The notes beneath the pieces are model-generated. The model worked only from the letters and a program-made list of their open reading frames with translations. It had not been told where the DNA came from and ran no database searches. The position numbers and the translations under genes are program-made. DNA of 64,000 nucleotides from Aestuariirhabdus haliotis (lineage in GTDB: Bacteria; Pseudomonadota; Gammaproteobacteria; Pseudomonadales; Aestuariirhabdaceae), in contig NZ_JAKSDZ010000001.1 in assembly GCF_023509475.1 (NCBI RefSeq), forward strand, positions 124,001-188,000, read 5' to 3'. This document shows, piece by piece, positions 43,726 through 52,473 of the stretch (position 1 is its first letter; each line of letters starts with the position of its first letter).

Positions 43726-44621
43726 GATTCTGCCTCCATCTCTTTGGCCTGGTAATGATGGAACCAGGCAATAGGCACACTCAATAACACCAGCATCACA
43801 ATAGCCAGCGCGGCGGCAATCGGCCAGTCACGGTTATTAAAGAACTCTTGCCATAACACCTTACCGATCATTAATGTCTCGGGTCCGCCCAACAATTCTG
43901 GGATCACAAACTCACCAACCACCGGAATAAATACCAACATGGAGCCAGCAATAATACCGGCCTTTGACAATGGTAACGTGATGGTTAAAAAGGTTTTCCA
44001 GGGCGGTGCACCCAAATCTGAAGACGCCTCTAGCAGACTGCCATCAAGTTTCACCAAATTGGCGTACAGCGGTAGCACCATAAAGGGTAGATACGCGTAA
44101 ACAATACCGACATAGACGGCAAAATTGGTATTGAGCATGATGATCGGATCATCAATTACCCCGACAAACATCAGCAAATTATTGATCAGCCCGTTATTTT
44201 TCAGAATACCTATCCAGGCATAGATACGAATCAGAAAGCTGGTCCATGATGGCAGTAGCACCAGCAGTAGCAGTACGGTTTTCATTTTGTCATCGGCCCG
44301 CGCCATGGCGTATGCCATGGGATAACCCAACAACAAACAAAACAGGGTCGAAAAGAAAGCGATCTTGATCGATCCCCAATAGGCAGCGACATAAAGGTCG
44401 TCACCGGTGAGAAATATATAGTTACCCAAATTCAGGGCAATGGTCAGTGTCTCATCCACATAGCGAAACACTTCGGTATAGGGCGGAATGGCTATTTCCG
44501 CTTCGGAAAAACTGATCTTGGCTACCAGTGCGAAGGGCACCATAAAAAACAGCGCCAGCCAGGAGTAGGGAATACCGATAACCAGCGATCGGCCACTCGG
44601 GATCAGCTTTTTAAGATTCAT
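43722..44621 (-). CDS. spuG: Polyamine ABC transporter permease (PotH/SpuG-like)
   Basis: The first permease, 299 residues with six transmembrane helices and the EAA loop LEASSDLGAPPWKTFLTITLPLS. An extended periplasmic loop after TM1 is typical of PotB/PotH. It overlaps both neighbours by four bases (ATGA), so spuF, spuG and spuH are translated in a coupled series. Confidence 0.92.
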   Translation of the reverse strand: MNLKKLIPSGRSLVIGIPYSWLALFFMVPFALVAKISFSEAEIAIPPYTEVFRYVDETLTIALNLGNYIFLTGDDLYVAAYWGSIKIAFFSTLFCLLLGYPMAYAMARADDKMKTVLLLLVLLPSWTSFLIRIYAWIGILKNNGLINNLLMFVGVIDDPIIMLNTNFAVYVGIVYAYLPFMVLPLYANLVKLDGSLLEASSDLGAPPWKTFLTITLPLSKAGIIAGSMLVFIPVVGEFVIPELLGGPETLMIGKVLWQEFFNNRDWPIAAALAIVMLVLLSVPIAWFHHYQAKEMEAES

Positions 44622-45787
44622 GACGTGAGTACCACGCAGCTTTCCGGTTCCCAGCTGATATAGACCTTATCTTCCCAGGTCGGCCGGCCCATTTTGCGCT
44701 CTATATTGGAGAACGTAGACTGTACGACTTTCCCTGATGCCAGTTTGATGTAATACACAGAATGGCCACCAAGGTAAGCTATGTCATCCACAACACCTTC
44801 ACACCAGTTCTCTTTTTGCTCGGGCTGGTCGCGGCTGATTTCGATTTTTTCCGGCCGAATGGCGACGTAAACGTGGCGGTTATCTTCGGGAGTGGTGATA
44901 CCGTGGCTGATATAGACCGGTTGCTCCATATCGTCCAGTTTGATTCGTACATAGCTGGCTTCGTCTTCGAAAATAGTACCGTCGAAAATATTCACCGAGC
45001 CGATAAATTCAGCGGTCATTCTGGAATTGGGGGTCTCGTAAATATCCACCGGAGAACCGACCTGGACAATCTCCCCATGGTCCATAATGCCAATTCGGTC
45101 AGCCATGGTCATGGCTTCTTCCTGATCGTGGGTAACCATGACACAGGTAACCCCGACCTCTTCAATAATTTGCACCACTTCGAGCTGCATTTCGGTTCTG
45201 AGTTTCTTGTCCAATGCACCCATGGGTTCATCCAGCAACAGGAGCTTGGGACGTTTGGCCAGGCTTCGTGCCAATGCTACCCGCTGGCGTTGTCCACCCG
45301 ATAGTTGGTGTGGCTTACGGCGGGCATATTCAGACATATGGACCAAGCGCAGTAATTCATCGACCCGCTGTTTAATTTCTGCCTTGGGTACCTTGTCCTG
45401 TTTTAAACCGAACGCGACATTGTCCGCCACGGTCATATGAGGGAACAGCGCGTAGGATTGAAACATCATATTAATTGGGCGTTCGTAGGGCGGTAAGTCC
45501 GTGATATCTTCGCCATCCAGAAAGACTCTGCCTGTGGACGGTTTTTCGAAGCCCGCCAGCATTCGTAGCAAGGTTGACTTACCCGAGCCCGAGCCCCCTA
45601 GCAGTGCAAAAATTTCACCTTCTTTAATATTCAGGTTTACATCATCAACCGCCGTGGTTTCATCGAATTGCTTAGTGATTTTTTCTATTCTGAGCAGATC
45701 CGACTTCTTTTCTTGCTGATTAGCAGGATGGCCTTTGCTACCCGTTGAGGGTTCATCATCAGCTTCTATTTCCGATAAAACGGGCAT
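44618..45787 (-). CDS. spuF: Polyamine ABC transporter ATP-binding protein (PotG/SpuF-like)
   Basis: The ATPase of the importer, 389 residues. Walker A GGSGSGKST, signature LSGGQRQRVALARSLA, Walker B LLLLDEPMGALD, His switch MVTHD, then a C-terminal TOBE domain (about 290-380). The ATG at 45787 is chosen over an upstream TTG. A 14-bp stem-loop separates it from spuD, the binding protein gene, probably setting the lower expression of membrane components. Confidence 0.92.
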   Translation of the reverse strand: MPVLSEIEADDEPSTGSKGHPANQQEKKSDLLRIEKITKQFDETTAVDDVNLNIKEGEIFALLGGSGSGKSTLLRMLAGFEKPSTGRVFLDGEDITDLPPYERPINMMFQSYALFPHMTVADNVAFGLKQDKVPKAEIKQRVDELLRLVHMSEYARRKPHQLSGGQRQRVALARSLAKRPKLLLLDEPMGALDKKLRTEMQLEVVQIIEEVGVTCVMVTHDQEEAMTMADRIGIMDHGEIVQVGSPVDIYETPNSRMTAEFIGSVNIFDGTIFEDEASYVRIKLDDMEQPVYISHGITTPEDNRHVYVAIRPEKIEISRDQPEQKENWCEGVVDDIAYLGGHSVYYIKLASGKVVQSTFSNIERKMGRPTWEDKVYISWEPESCVVLTS

Positions 45788-45824
45788 CTTCCGGGGTCTC
45801 CGATCGTACAAAGTAGATTTATCT

Positions 45825-45860
45825 TCAGGTTACAGCGAACCGAAGCTCGCTGTAACCTGA
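45825..45860 (-). other. Intercistronic stem-loop between spuD and spuF
   Basis: TCAGGTTACAGCGA (45825-45838) pairs perfectly with TCGCTGTAACCTGA (45847-45860) around an 8-base loop: a 14-bp perfect stem beginning 6 bases after the spuD stop codon. No U-tract follows. Such hairpins after binding-protein genes usually protect the upstream mRNA and reduce transport gene expression. Confidence 0.75.
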
Positions 45861-45865
45861 TCGGC

Positions 45866-46972
45866 TTATTGCCCGGATTTCACCTTGGTCCAGGCACGGG
45901 TTACGATGCGATCAATCTTCTTGGGAAGCACCTTGAAGGGATAGAGATTTTTCTCGGCTTCGGGGGTCGGGTAAATACCGGGATTACCAGTAATTTCCTC
46001 ATCTACCAGCTTGGTCGCGGCACTGTTACCGTTAGCGTAGGCAACATAGTTAGATATTTCTGCCATCACTTCGGGATCCAGTAGATAATTCAGGAACTCA
46101 TAGGCTTCATCGACATTTTTAGCGTCGGTAGGCATAACCAGCATATCAAACCACATACCCGCACCTTCGGCAGGAATCACGTATTCAACCGTAACGCCAT
46201 TTTCAGCTTCGGCAGCACGATCGGCAGCCTGCAAGACATCCCCGGACCATCCCACGGCGACACAGATATCGCCATTGGCCAGATCTGAAATATATTTTGA
46301 CGAGTGGAAATAGGTAATATGAGGGCGCACACTCATCAGTAACTGGGTCGCTTCTTCATAGTCTGCTTTGTTATGGCTGTTTGGGTCCTTACCCAGATAC
46401 TTGAGTGCAGCCGGCAGCATTTCGGTCGGCGCATCGAGAACGGCGACACCACAGGCGGCCAGCTTCTCCATATTTTCCGGCTTGAAGATCAGGTCCCAGC
46501 TGTTCACGGGAGCGGCATCACCCAATGCGGCCTTTACCTTGTCCGGGTTGTAGCCAATACCTGTAGTACCCCAGAGATAGGGGAAAGCGTATTGGTTACC
46601 GGGATCGTACACTTCCAGATTTTTCATCATATTGTCATCGAGATTACCCCAATTGCTCAGCTTGCTACGATCCATCGGTTGGAAAGCACCGGCCTGAATC
46701 TGGCGCGCCATAAACGAGGCGGAAGGCACCACAATATCAAAACCGGAACCACCAGAAAGCAACTTGGCTTCCAGCACTTCGTTGGAATCAAACACATCGT
46801 AGCTGACCTTGATGCCGGTTTTCTTTTCAAAATTGGCGATGGTGTCTTCTGCAATGTAATCGGACCAGTTATAGACGTGTAGCACCCTGTCAGCCGCAAT
46901 GGCCTGACTGCCTGCCGTTAAAGCACAAGCCGCGGTTAACCCAACCACTGTATTCTTGATGACATTCTTCAT
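45866..46972 (-). CDS. spuD: Periplasmic polyamine-binding protein (PotF/SpuD-like)
   Basis: A 368-residue PotF/PotD-family binding protein with a signal peptide cleaved near SQAIAA-DRV. Conserved features are [14 protein letters not shown] at the mature N-terminus, [24 protein letters not shown] and VGWSGD. It captures putrescine or spermidine for the SpuFGH complex. P. aeruginosa has two such genes in tandem (spuD, spuE); only one is present here. It is preceded by a possible promoter and followed by a stable hairpin. Confidence 0.92.
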   Translation of the reverse strand: MKNVIKNTVVGLTAACALTAGSQAIAADRVLHVYNWSDYIAEDTIANFEKKTGIKVSYDVFDSNEVLEAKLLSGGSGFDIVVPSASFMARQIQAGAFQPMDRSKLSNWGNLDDNMMKNLEVYDPGNQYAFPYLWGTTGIGYNPDKVKAALGDAAPVNSWDLIFKPENMEKLAACGVAVLDAPTEMLPAALKYLGKDPNSHNKADYEEATQLLMSVRPHITYFHSSKYISDLANGDICVAVGWSGDVLQAADRAAEAENGVTVEYVIPAEGAGMWFDMLVMPTDAKNVDEAYEFLNYLLDPEVMAEISNYVAYANGNSAATKLVDEEITGNPGIYPTPEAEKNLYPFKVLPKKIDRIVTRAWTKVKSGQ

Positions 46973-47012
46973 AGGTTTTCCCTGTATTCTCGTTATAGTT
47001 ATGCGTAGGTTT

Positions 47013-47042
47013 ACTATTGCTAAAACTGTTTATTTCAGTCAA
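47013..47042 (-). promoter_or_regulatory. Possible sigma-70 promoter upstream of spuD
   Basis: On the minus strand TTGACT (47042-47037) and AATAGT (47018-47013) are 18 bases apart. It would start transcription about 33 bases before the spuD ATG, so the transport genes may have their own promoter inside the larger operon. Confidence 0.4.
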
Positions 47043-47136
47043 TAGACCTCTCTTGGTATTGCCCTAATTGGTGTATTTTTGACAACTCTTTCCTCCCTTT
47101 AGGTTCTGCTTCCAACCACTTTCAGTGTGCTAACGG

Positions 47137-48516
47137 TCAGATCACCCCCAACGCTTTCGCCGTCAGATCCAGACAGTATTTTGCTTTTTCGATCAGCTCA
47201 TCAATCTCTTCTTTGCTGATCACCAAGGGGGGAGAAATAATCATGGTATCTCCGGTTGCCCGCATGATCAGTCCGTTGTTAAAGCAAAAATCACGGCACA
47301 CCGTGCCGGCCTTGCCCTTGTCATCAAACCGGGTTCGAGCCGCCTTGTCGTTGGTGAGTTCCAACGCGCCGACCAGGCCAACGCCCCTGACCTCACCCAC
47401 CAAGGGATGGTCCGCCAACTCGCGCCAGCGCTGCTGCAAGTAGGGGCCGGTTTCATCACGTACCCGATCCACCAGGCCTTCGTTTTGCAAAATACGAATA
47501 TTGGCCGCCGCTACCGCCGCCGCTACCGGATGGCCGGAATAGGTATAGCCATGATTGAACTCTCCCCCTTCATCAATCAGAGTCTTGGCCACCCGATCGC
47601 CAACTACCACACCCCCAATAGGCAGATAACCCGATGACAGGCCTTTGGCAATCGGCATCAGGTCAGGCTTCAAACCATAGTAATCGCTACCAAACCATTC
47701 ACCGGTACGACCAAACCCGCAGATCACCTCGTCCACCACCAGCAGGATTTCATACTTATCCAGAATGCGTTTGATCTCTGGCCAGTAGCTGTCCGGTGGC
47801 ACAATCACGCCACCAGCGCCCTGTATCGGTTCGGCGATAAAGGCACCGACATTGTCTTCACCAAGCTCGAGAATTTTTGCTTCCAGTGCCCGTGCCGCTT
47901 GCAAGCCAAACTCTTCCGGCGTCTGGTCGCCTCCCTCGCCGTACCAGTAAGGTTGCGGAATGTGCACAATGCCCGGAATGGGCAGATCGCCGTGTTCATG
48001 CATATATTTCATGCCGCCAAGGCTCGCCCCGGCCACCGTAGATCCGTGATAGGCGTTGACCCGGCTAATAAAGGTTTTCTTATTCGGTTTGCCTTTGACA
48101 TCCCAATACCGGCGCACCATGCGCAGCACGGTATCGTTAGCCTCTGAGCCCGAGCCACAAAAAAACACGTGCTGCATATGCTCTGGCGTCACCTCAGCGA
48201 TTAAACGCGAAAGCTCTACCACGGGCTCGTGAGTGGTTTTGAAAAAGGCGTTGTAATAGGGCAACTGCTGCATTTGCTGAAACGCCACGTCCGCCAGTTC
48301 CTTGCGACCGTAGCCGACATTGACGCACCAGAGTCCCGCCATGGCATCGAGCATTTTGTTGCCATCTCGATCCCACAAATAGACCCCTTCGGCTCGTTCA
48401 ATGACCCGTGCCCCCTCTTCACCGAGCTGTTTGAAGTCGGTAAACGGGTGCAAATGATGATCCCGATCGAGGGCCTGTAGTTGCGCGGTATCCAATGCTT
48501 TTGTTTCCGTCGTCAT
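47137..48516 (-). CDS. spuC: Putrescine/polyamine aminotransferase (SpuC-like)
   Basis: A 459-residue class III PLP aminotransferase that moves the amino group of putrescine or related polyamines to pyruvate. Features: YLWDRDGNKMLDAMAGLWCVNVGYG, GSGSEANDTVLRMVRRYW, VDEVICGFGRTGEWFGS, and the PLP lysine in PIAKGLSSGYLPIGG. It sits between spuB and spuD with AGGTGA before the ATG. The product is an aminoaldehyde that needs a dehydrogenase not encoded in this locus. Confidence 0.9.
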   Translation of the reverse strand: MTTETKALDTAQLQALDRDHHLHPFTDFKQLGEEGARVIERAEGVYLWDRDGNKMLDAMAGLWCVNVGYGRKELADVAFQQMQQLPYYNAFFKTTHEPVVELSRLIAEVTPEHMQHVFFCGSGSEANDTVLRMVRRYWDVKGKPNKKTFISRVNAYHGSTVAGASLGGMKYMHEHGDLPIPGIVHIPQPYWYGEGGDQTPEEFGLQAARALEAKILELGEDNVGAFIAEPIQGAGGVIVPPDSYWPEIKRILDKYEILLVVDEVICGFGRTGEWFGSDYYGLKPDLMPIAKGLSSGYLPIGGVVVGDRVAKTLIDEGGEFNHGYTYSGHPVAAAVAAANIRILQNEGLVDRVRDETGPYLQQRWRELADHPLVGEVRGVGLVGALELTNDKAARTRFDDKGKAGTVCRDFCFNNGLIMRATGDTMIISPPLVISKEEIDELIEKAKYCLDLTAKALGVI

Positions 48517-48612
48517 AAATCACCTAAAACTGGGGGCGTCAAAAGCGCCGTTCTATGTTGTGCATTTTTCAATGCCACCACTTTTTATTGTCACTCTCTT
48601 GGGTCGTTGCTT

Positions 48613-49959
48613 TTACACACTAAGCAGCAGGTATTCTCGCTCCCATGAGCTGATCACTCGTTTGAAGTTTTCATATTCGGCACGTTTCACCGCAACGTAA
48701 GCGCTGATAAATTTTTCCCCCAGTCTGGCTTTCATCGCCTCGCAGCCTTCCATTTTTTCCAGGGCATGTTCGAGGTTGACGGGGACGGCTCGATCACGCA
48801 GATGATAAGCACTACCGGACACGGGCTTGCTGGGCTTCAACCCCTCTTCGATTCCCATATAACCGCACAGCAGGGTACCGGCCAGGGCAAGGTAGGGGTT
48901 GGCATCGGCACCGGCCAGGCGGTTTTCGATGCGACGCGCTTCGGCGTCCGAATCGGGTACCCGTAGTGCCACCGTGCGATTGTCTTCACCCCATTCAACA
49001 TTTACCGGAGCCGAGGTATCGGGCAAGAAGCGTCGGTAAGAATTTACGTTCGGTGCGAACAGCGGCATGGTGTAGGGAATGTATTTTTGCAGACCGGCGA
49101 TATAGCTGAGAAACAGCTCGGACATGGAGCCATCTTCATTACTGAAAATGTTCTTGCCGGTTTTACTGTCCAGCAAACTCTGGTGCACATGCATCGAGCT
49201 ACCCGGCTGATCTTCCACCGGCTTGGCCATAAAGGTGGCACGTACATTATGTTTCAGAGCCGCTTCGCGTACGACACGTTTAAACAGAAATACCTGATCG
49301 GCCAGGTTAACCGGTGAACCGTGGAGAAAGTTAATCTCCATTTGCGCCGTGCCCTCTTCGTGAATCAGGGTATCAACATCCAGATCCATGGCTTCGCAAT
49401 AATCGTACACATCTTCAAACAGCGGATCGTATTCGTTGGTGGCATCAATACTGAACGACTGCCGACCGCTTTCCTGTCGACCGGAACGACCCACGGGAGG
49501 CTCCAGTGGCAGATCGGGATCATCACTGGGCTTGGTCAGGTAAAACTCCAGTTCCGGCGCAACGACCGGCACCCAACCCTTGGCGTCATAGAGCGCCATC
49601 ACTTTTTTCAACAGATTACGGGGGCAGAGTTCGGTCGGCTGCCCCTGCTTGTCATAGGTGTCATGGATAATCTGTGCCGTGGGTTCCAGGGCCCAGGGCA
49701 CCAGATACATGGCGGCTTCATCGGGATGCAAACGCATATCAATTTCAGACGGGTCCACTAACTGGTCGTACAGCTCATCCTCGACATAGTCACCAGTCAC
49801 GCTCTGCAAGGCCACCGATTCAGGCAGGCGAATCCCCCGCTCCTTCATAAATTTCGATGCGGGCATGATTTTACCGCGAGCAATCCCGGTAAAATCGGCC
49901 ACCAGGCATTCCACCTCGGTAATGCCATTTTCTTTCAGCCAACTGTCTATGGCTTGCAT
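48613..49959 (-). CDS. spuB: Gamma-glutamylpolyamine synthetase (SpuB/PuuA-like glutamine synthetase fold)
   Basis: ATP-dependent ligation of glutamate to putrescine or another polyamine, the first step of the gamma-glutamyl route. The 448-residue protein has glutamine-synthetase motifs VECLVADFTGIARGK, ELEFYL, HEEGTAQMEINFLHG, FMAKPVEDQPGSSMHVHQSL and RRFLPDTSAP. It lacks the adenylylation tyrosine region of GlnA. ATG 49959 follows an AGAGG site and lies two bases after spuA. A paralogue (spuI) is divergent at 51.0 kb. Confidence 0.9.
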   Translation of the reverse strand: MQAIDSWLKENGITEVECLVADFTGIARGKIMPASKFMKERGIRLPESVALQSVTGDYVEDELYDQLVDPSEIDMRLHPDEAAMYLVPWALEPTAQIIHDTYDKQGQPTELCPRNLLKKVMALYDAKGWVPVVAPELEFYLTKPSDDPDLPLEPPVGRSGRQESGRQSFSIDATNEYDPLFEDVYDYCEAMDLDVDTLIHEEGTAQMEINFLHGSPVNLADQVFLFKRVVREAALKHNVRATFMAKPVEDQPGSSMHVHQSLLDSKTGKNIFSNEDGSMSELFLSYIAGLQKYIPYTMPLFAPNVNSYRRFLPDTSAPVNVEWGEDNRTVALRVPDSDAEARRIENRLAGADANPYLALAGTLLCGYMGIEEGLKPSKPVSGSAYHLRDRAVPVNLEHALEKMEGCEAMKARLGEKFISAYVAVKRAEYENFKRVISSWEREYLLLSV

Positions 49960-49961
49960 GT

Positions 49962-50732
49962 TTAACCTCTGTTGTTGTCGTGAGCCCTCTGCCGACAAGC
50001 GTCGCCAAAGGCTTTAAAAATACTCAGGTAGAAGGGGTGTTCTGCTACTTTCCATTCCGGGTGCCATTGCACGGCCAGGTTAAATCCGGGGGCGCCACCC
50101 ACGGAGAAGGCCTCAACCAGACCGTCCTCGGCCCGCGCTTCCACCTGTAAACCTAATCCGAGCTGGTCCACCCCCTGAGTGTGCAGTGAATTTACCATTT
50201 GGGGCTCCTCGCCGACTAATGAAGCCAGTACCCCGCCTGATTCAATCAACACCCTGTGGGCTACTGCATACTGCTGGTCAATCGGTAGTTCTTTGTCTTC
50301 CCGATGTTCCTGATAACGTCCGGTGTCATGGAGGCGTTGATGCAATGAACCACCAAAAGCCACATTCATCTCCTGGAAGCCACGGCAGATTGCCAGCACC
50401 GGCACACCACTATCAATGGCTTCCCGAATAAGAGGTAAGGTGGTGGCATCTCGGTGTAAATCGTAGTCGGAAGGGTCCACACTGCTGTCGGCCCCATACA
50501 GGTGAGGTTGCACCATAGAGTAAGAGCCCGTTAACAACAGGCCATCCAGTCTTTCCAGGGTAGGCCGCGCCTCGAGTGCATCGCCCAGAGCGGGAATGAT
50601 CACCGGCAGTACATCTGAGCCCTCGACCAGGCCGACCAGATATTTGTTACCTGCAACGTGAAACGGATGAATCCCCAGCTGACGAGTGCAGGCCGATACT
50701 CCGACCATGGGCTTTAGGCTGTGATAAGACAT
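49962..50732 (-). CDS. spuA: Gamma-glutamyl-polyamine/GABA hydrolase (SpuA/PuuD-like)
   Basis: A 256-residue class I glutamine amidotransferase-type hydrolase that releases glutamate from gamma-glutamylated intermediates. The nucleophile is Cys in AICRGFQEMN, with the catalytic His-Glu pair in VQWHPEW near the C-terminus. It is the first gene of the minus-strand operon and is almost contiguous with spuB. Confidence 0.9.
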   Translation of the reverse strand: MSYHSLKPMVGVSACTRQLGIHPFHVAGNKYLVGLVEGSDVLPVIIPALGDALEARPTLERLDGLLLTGSYSMVQPHLYGADSSVDPSDYDLHRDATTLPLIREAIDSGVPVLAICRGFQEMNVAFGGSLHQRLHDTGRYQEHREDKELPIDQQYAVAHRVLIESGGVLASLVGEEPQMVNSLHTQGVDQLGLGLQVEARAEDGLVEAFSVGGAPGFNLAVQWHPEWKVAEHPFYLSIFKAFGDACRQRAHDNNRG

Positions 50733-51002
50733 ATGATTCCAGAATTTTCAGTCTAATTATTGTTCGTTTTTTCACACAATATCATTAAAAAAAATGCAAC
50801 ACAAAAGTTCTTTCCTGACAATTAACAGCACTATTTTATGCCTTAAAAGCGAGCAAACAATCGAGCAAAACTCCCAAAATTGGTGCATTAGACCCTTTTT
50901 AGAAACCCAACCCCACCGAGGCTTGCTTGACTTTAATCCGGGCTTGGGATTCACTGATTTCGCATAAACCATGATAAATATATTTTACAAAAAGGTTATC
51001 CA
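50733..51002. promoter_or_regulatory. Divergent control region between spuA and spuI
   Basis: A 270-base AT-rich gap. It carries TTGGTGCATTA (50880-50890) and a minus-strand TTGCATTTTTTTTAATG-like element within 50783-50805. Related elements occur upstream of spuC and spuD (see findings). A TTGACT at 50927-50932 is a possible -35 for spuI. No regulator gene lies here. Confidence 0.45.
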
Positions 51003-52373
51003 ATGTTTGACGCTACTTATCAAAGTGAAGCGCCCGACTTCCTGAAAAAGCACCCGGAAGTGACCACCATCGATCTGCTTATCGCCGATATGAACGGTGT
51101 AATAAGGGGTAAACGCGTCGACCCTTCCGTACTAAAGAAAGCCTATGGTAAAGGGATCTGCCTGCCCGAATCCGTTTTTTCTCTCGATATTCGTGGTGAT
51201 GTGGTCGAAGAAAGCGGCATTGGTTTAGAGACGGGTGATGGCGATAAGTTCTGCTTTCCAATCCCCGGTACCTTAACCATGGTGCCCTGGCAAAAGCGGC
51301 CGACAGCCCAATTGCTGATGACCATGCACCACAGCGACCGCTCGCCACTTGAGATCAACCCCCGCCAGGTTCTGAGCAAGATGCTGGAGCGCTTTAAAGC
51401 TCTAAAGCTTAGGCCTGTGGTTGCCGTGGAGCTTGAGTTCTACCTGCTGGACAAAGAGTTCAGCAACGAAAACACTCCCCAACCTCCGCTATCTCCCGTT
51501 ACCGGTAAACGCGAGAACAACACCCAGGTTTACTCCATAGATGACCTGGACGATTACGCCGAGTTTCTCGAAGACGTCATCAATAGCGCCCAGCAGCAAG
51601 GTATCCCCGCTGACACCATTATTGCCGAATACGCCCCAGGGCAATTTGAGGTCAACCTGCATCATATCGATGACCCGCTGACCGCCTGCGACCATGGGCT
51701 ATTACTGAAGCGTGTGATCAAGGGGATTGCCAACAAACACGGCTTCGAAGCCACTTTTATGGCCAAGCCTTACCCGGATCAGGCGGGCAATGGCCTGCAC
51801 ATTCATATCAGCTTGCTGGACGAAGCTGGCAATAATGCCTTTGCCAATGAAGACGGCAGCTACACCGATACCATGATGCAAGCCGTCGCCGGGTTGCTGG
51901 ATCTGATGCCCAGTTCCATGGCGCTGTTCTGCCCGAGCGTAAACTCCTACCGTCGCTTTTCCCCGGAATTCTATACCCCCAATGCACCTAGCTGGGGCAA
52001 GGACAATCGTACAACAGCCCTGCGTATTCCATCCGGTGATCGCGAAGCGACCCGCATCGAGCATCGAGTATCCGGCGCCGACGCCAACCCCTACCTGGTG
52101 ATGAGCTCATTACTCGCGGGAATCCATCACGGCCTGGCCAAGCAGTTAACGCCGCCCCCGGTGCTCGAAGGAAATGCCTACAATCAGCTCAGCCAGACGC
52201 TGGCCGACAACCTCAGGGACGCCCTGCGGCTGCTGGGGGAATCCGACGTTATGGCCGAGTATCTGGGTAAGCATTTTCTCGACACCTACATTTGCTGCAA
52301 AGAGCACGAAATGATCGAGTTCGAAAAGTCGATCTCGGATCTCGAATACAAGTGGTATCTGAGAACGGTATAA
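51003..52373 (+). CDS. spuI: Second gamma-glutamylpolyamine synthetase (SpuI-like)
   Basis: A 456-residue glutamine-synthetase-fold ligase paralogous to SpuB, with motifs IDLLIADMNGVIRGKRV, VELEFYL, EYAPGQFEVNLHH, FMAKPYPDQAGNGLHIHISL and YRRFSPEFYTPNAPSWG. Two such genes, divergently arranged, match the spuI/spuA arrangement I recall from Pseudomonas. The paralogues probably differ in polyamine preference, which cannot be read from sequence. It is followed by a compound hairpin before purC. Confidence 0.9.
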   Translation: MFDATYQSEAPDFLKKHPEVTTIDLLIADMNGVIRGKRVDPSVLKKAYGKGICLPESVFSLDIRGDVVEESGIGLETGDGDKFCFPIPGTLTMVPWQKRPTAQLLMTMHHSDRSPLEINPRQVLSKMLERFKALKLRPVVAVELEFYLLDKEFSNENTPQPPLSPVTGKRENNTQVYSIDDLDDYAEFLEDVINSAQQQGIPADTIIAEYAPGQFEVNLHHIDDPLTACDHGLLLKRVIKGIANKHGFEATFMAKPYPDQAGNGLHIHISLLDEAGNNAFANEDGSYTDTMMQAVAGLLDLMPSSMALFCPSVNSYRRFSPEFYTPNAPSWGKDNRTTALRIPSGDREATRIEHRVSGADANPYLVMSSLLAGIHHGLAKQLTPPPVLEGNAYNQLSQTLADNLRDALRLLGESDVMAEYLGKHFLDTYICCKEHEMIEFEKSISDLEYKWYLRTV

Positions 52374-52382
52374 CCCGGTTCA

Positions 52383-52452
52383 GGCAGCGAATGCGCTAAA
52401 GCAAGCAGACCGAGAAATGACTGCGGGGGCCAGGGCCCCCGTGATCGCTGCC
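52383..52452. terminator. Compound inverted repeat between spuI and purC
   Basis: Outer arms GGCAGCGA (52383-52390) and TCGCTGCC (52445-52452) enclose an inner perfect stem CGGGGGCC (52424-52431) / GGCCCCCG (52434-52441). It lies between convergent genes, so a two-way transcription end is likely, but without U-tracts. Confidence 0.55.
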
Positions 52453-52473
52453 CGGCACCGATACCCTTTTAGA

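Noticed and set aside
48557-48580. Possible sigma-54 promoter upstream of spuC (minus strand TGGCATTGAAAAATGCA)
   Set aside because: The GG and GC elements are separated by 11 bases, while sigma-54 requires 10; kept only as a shared motif.
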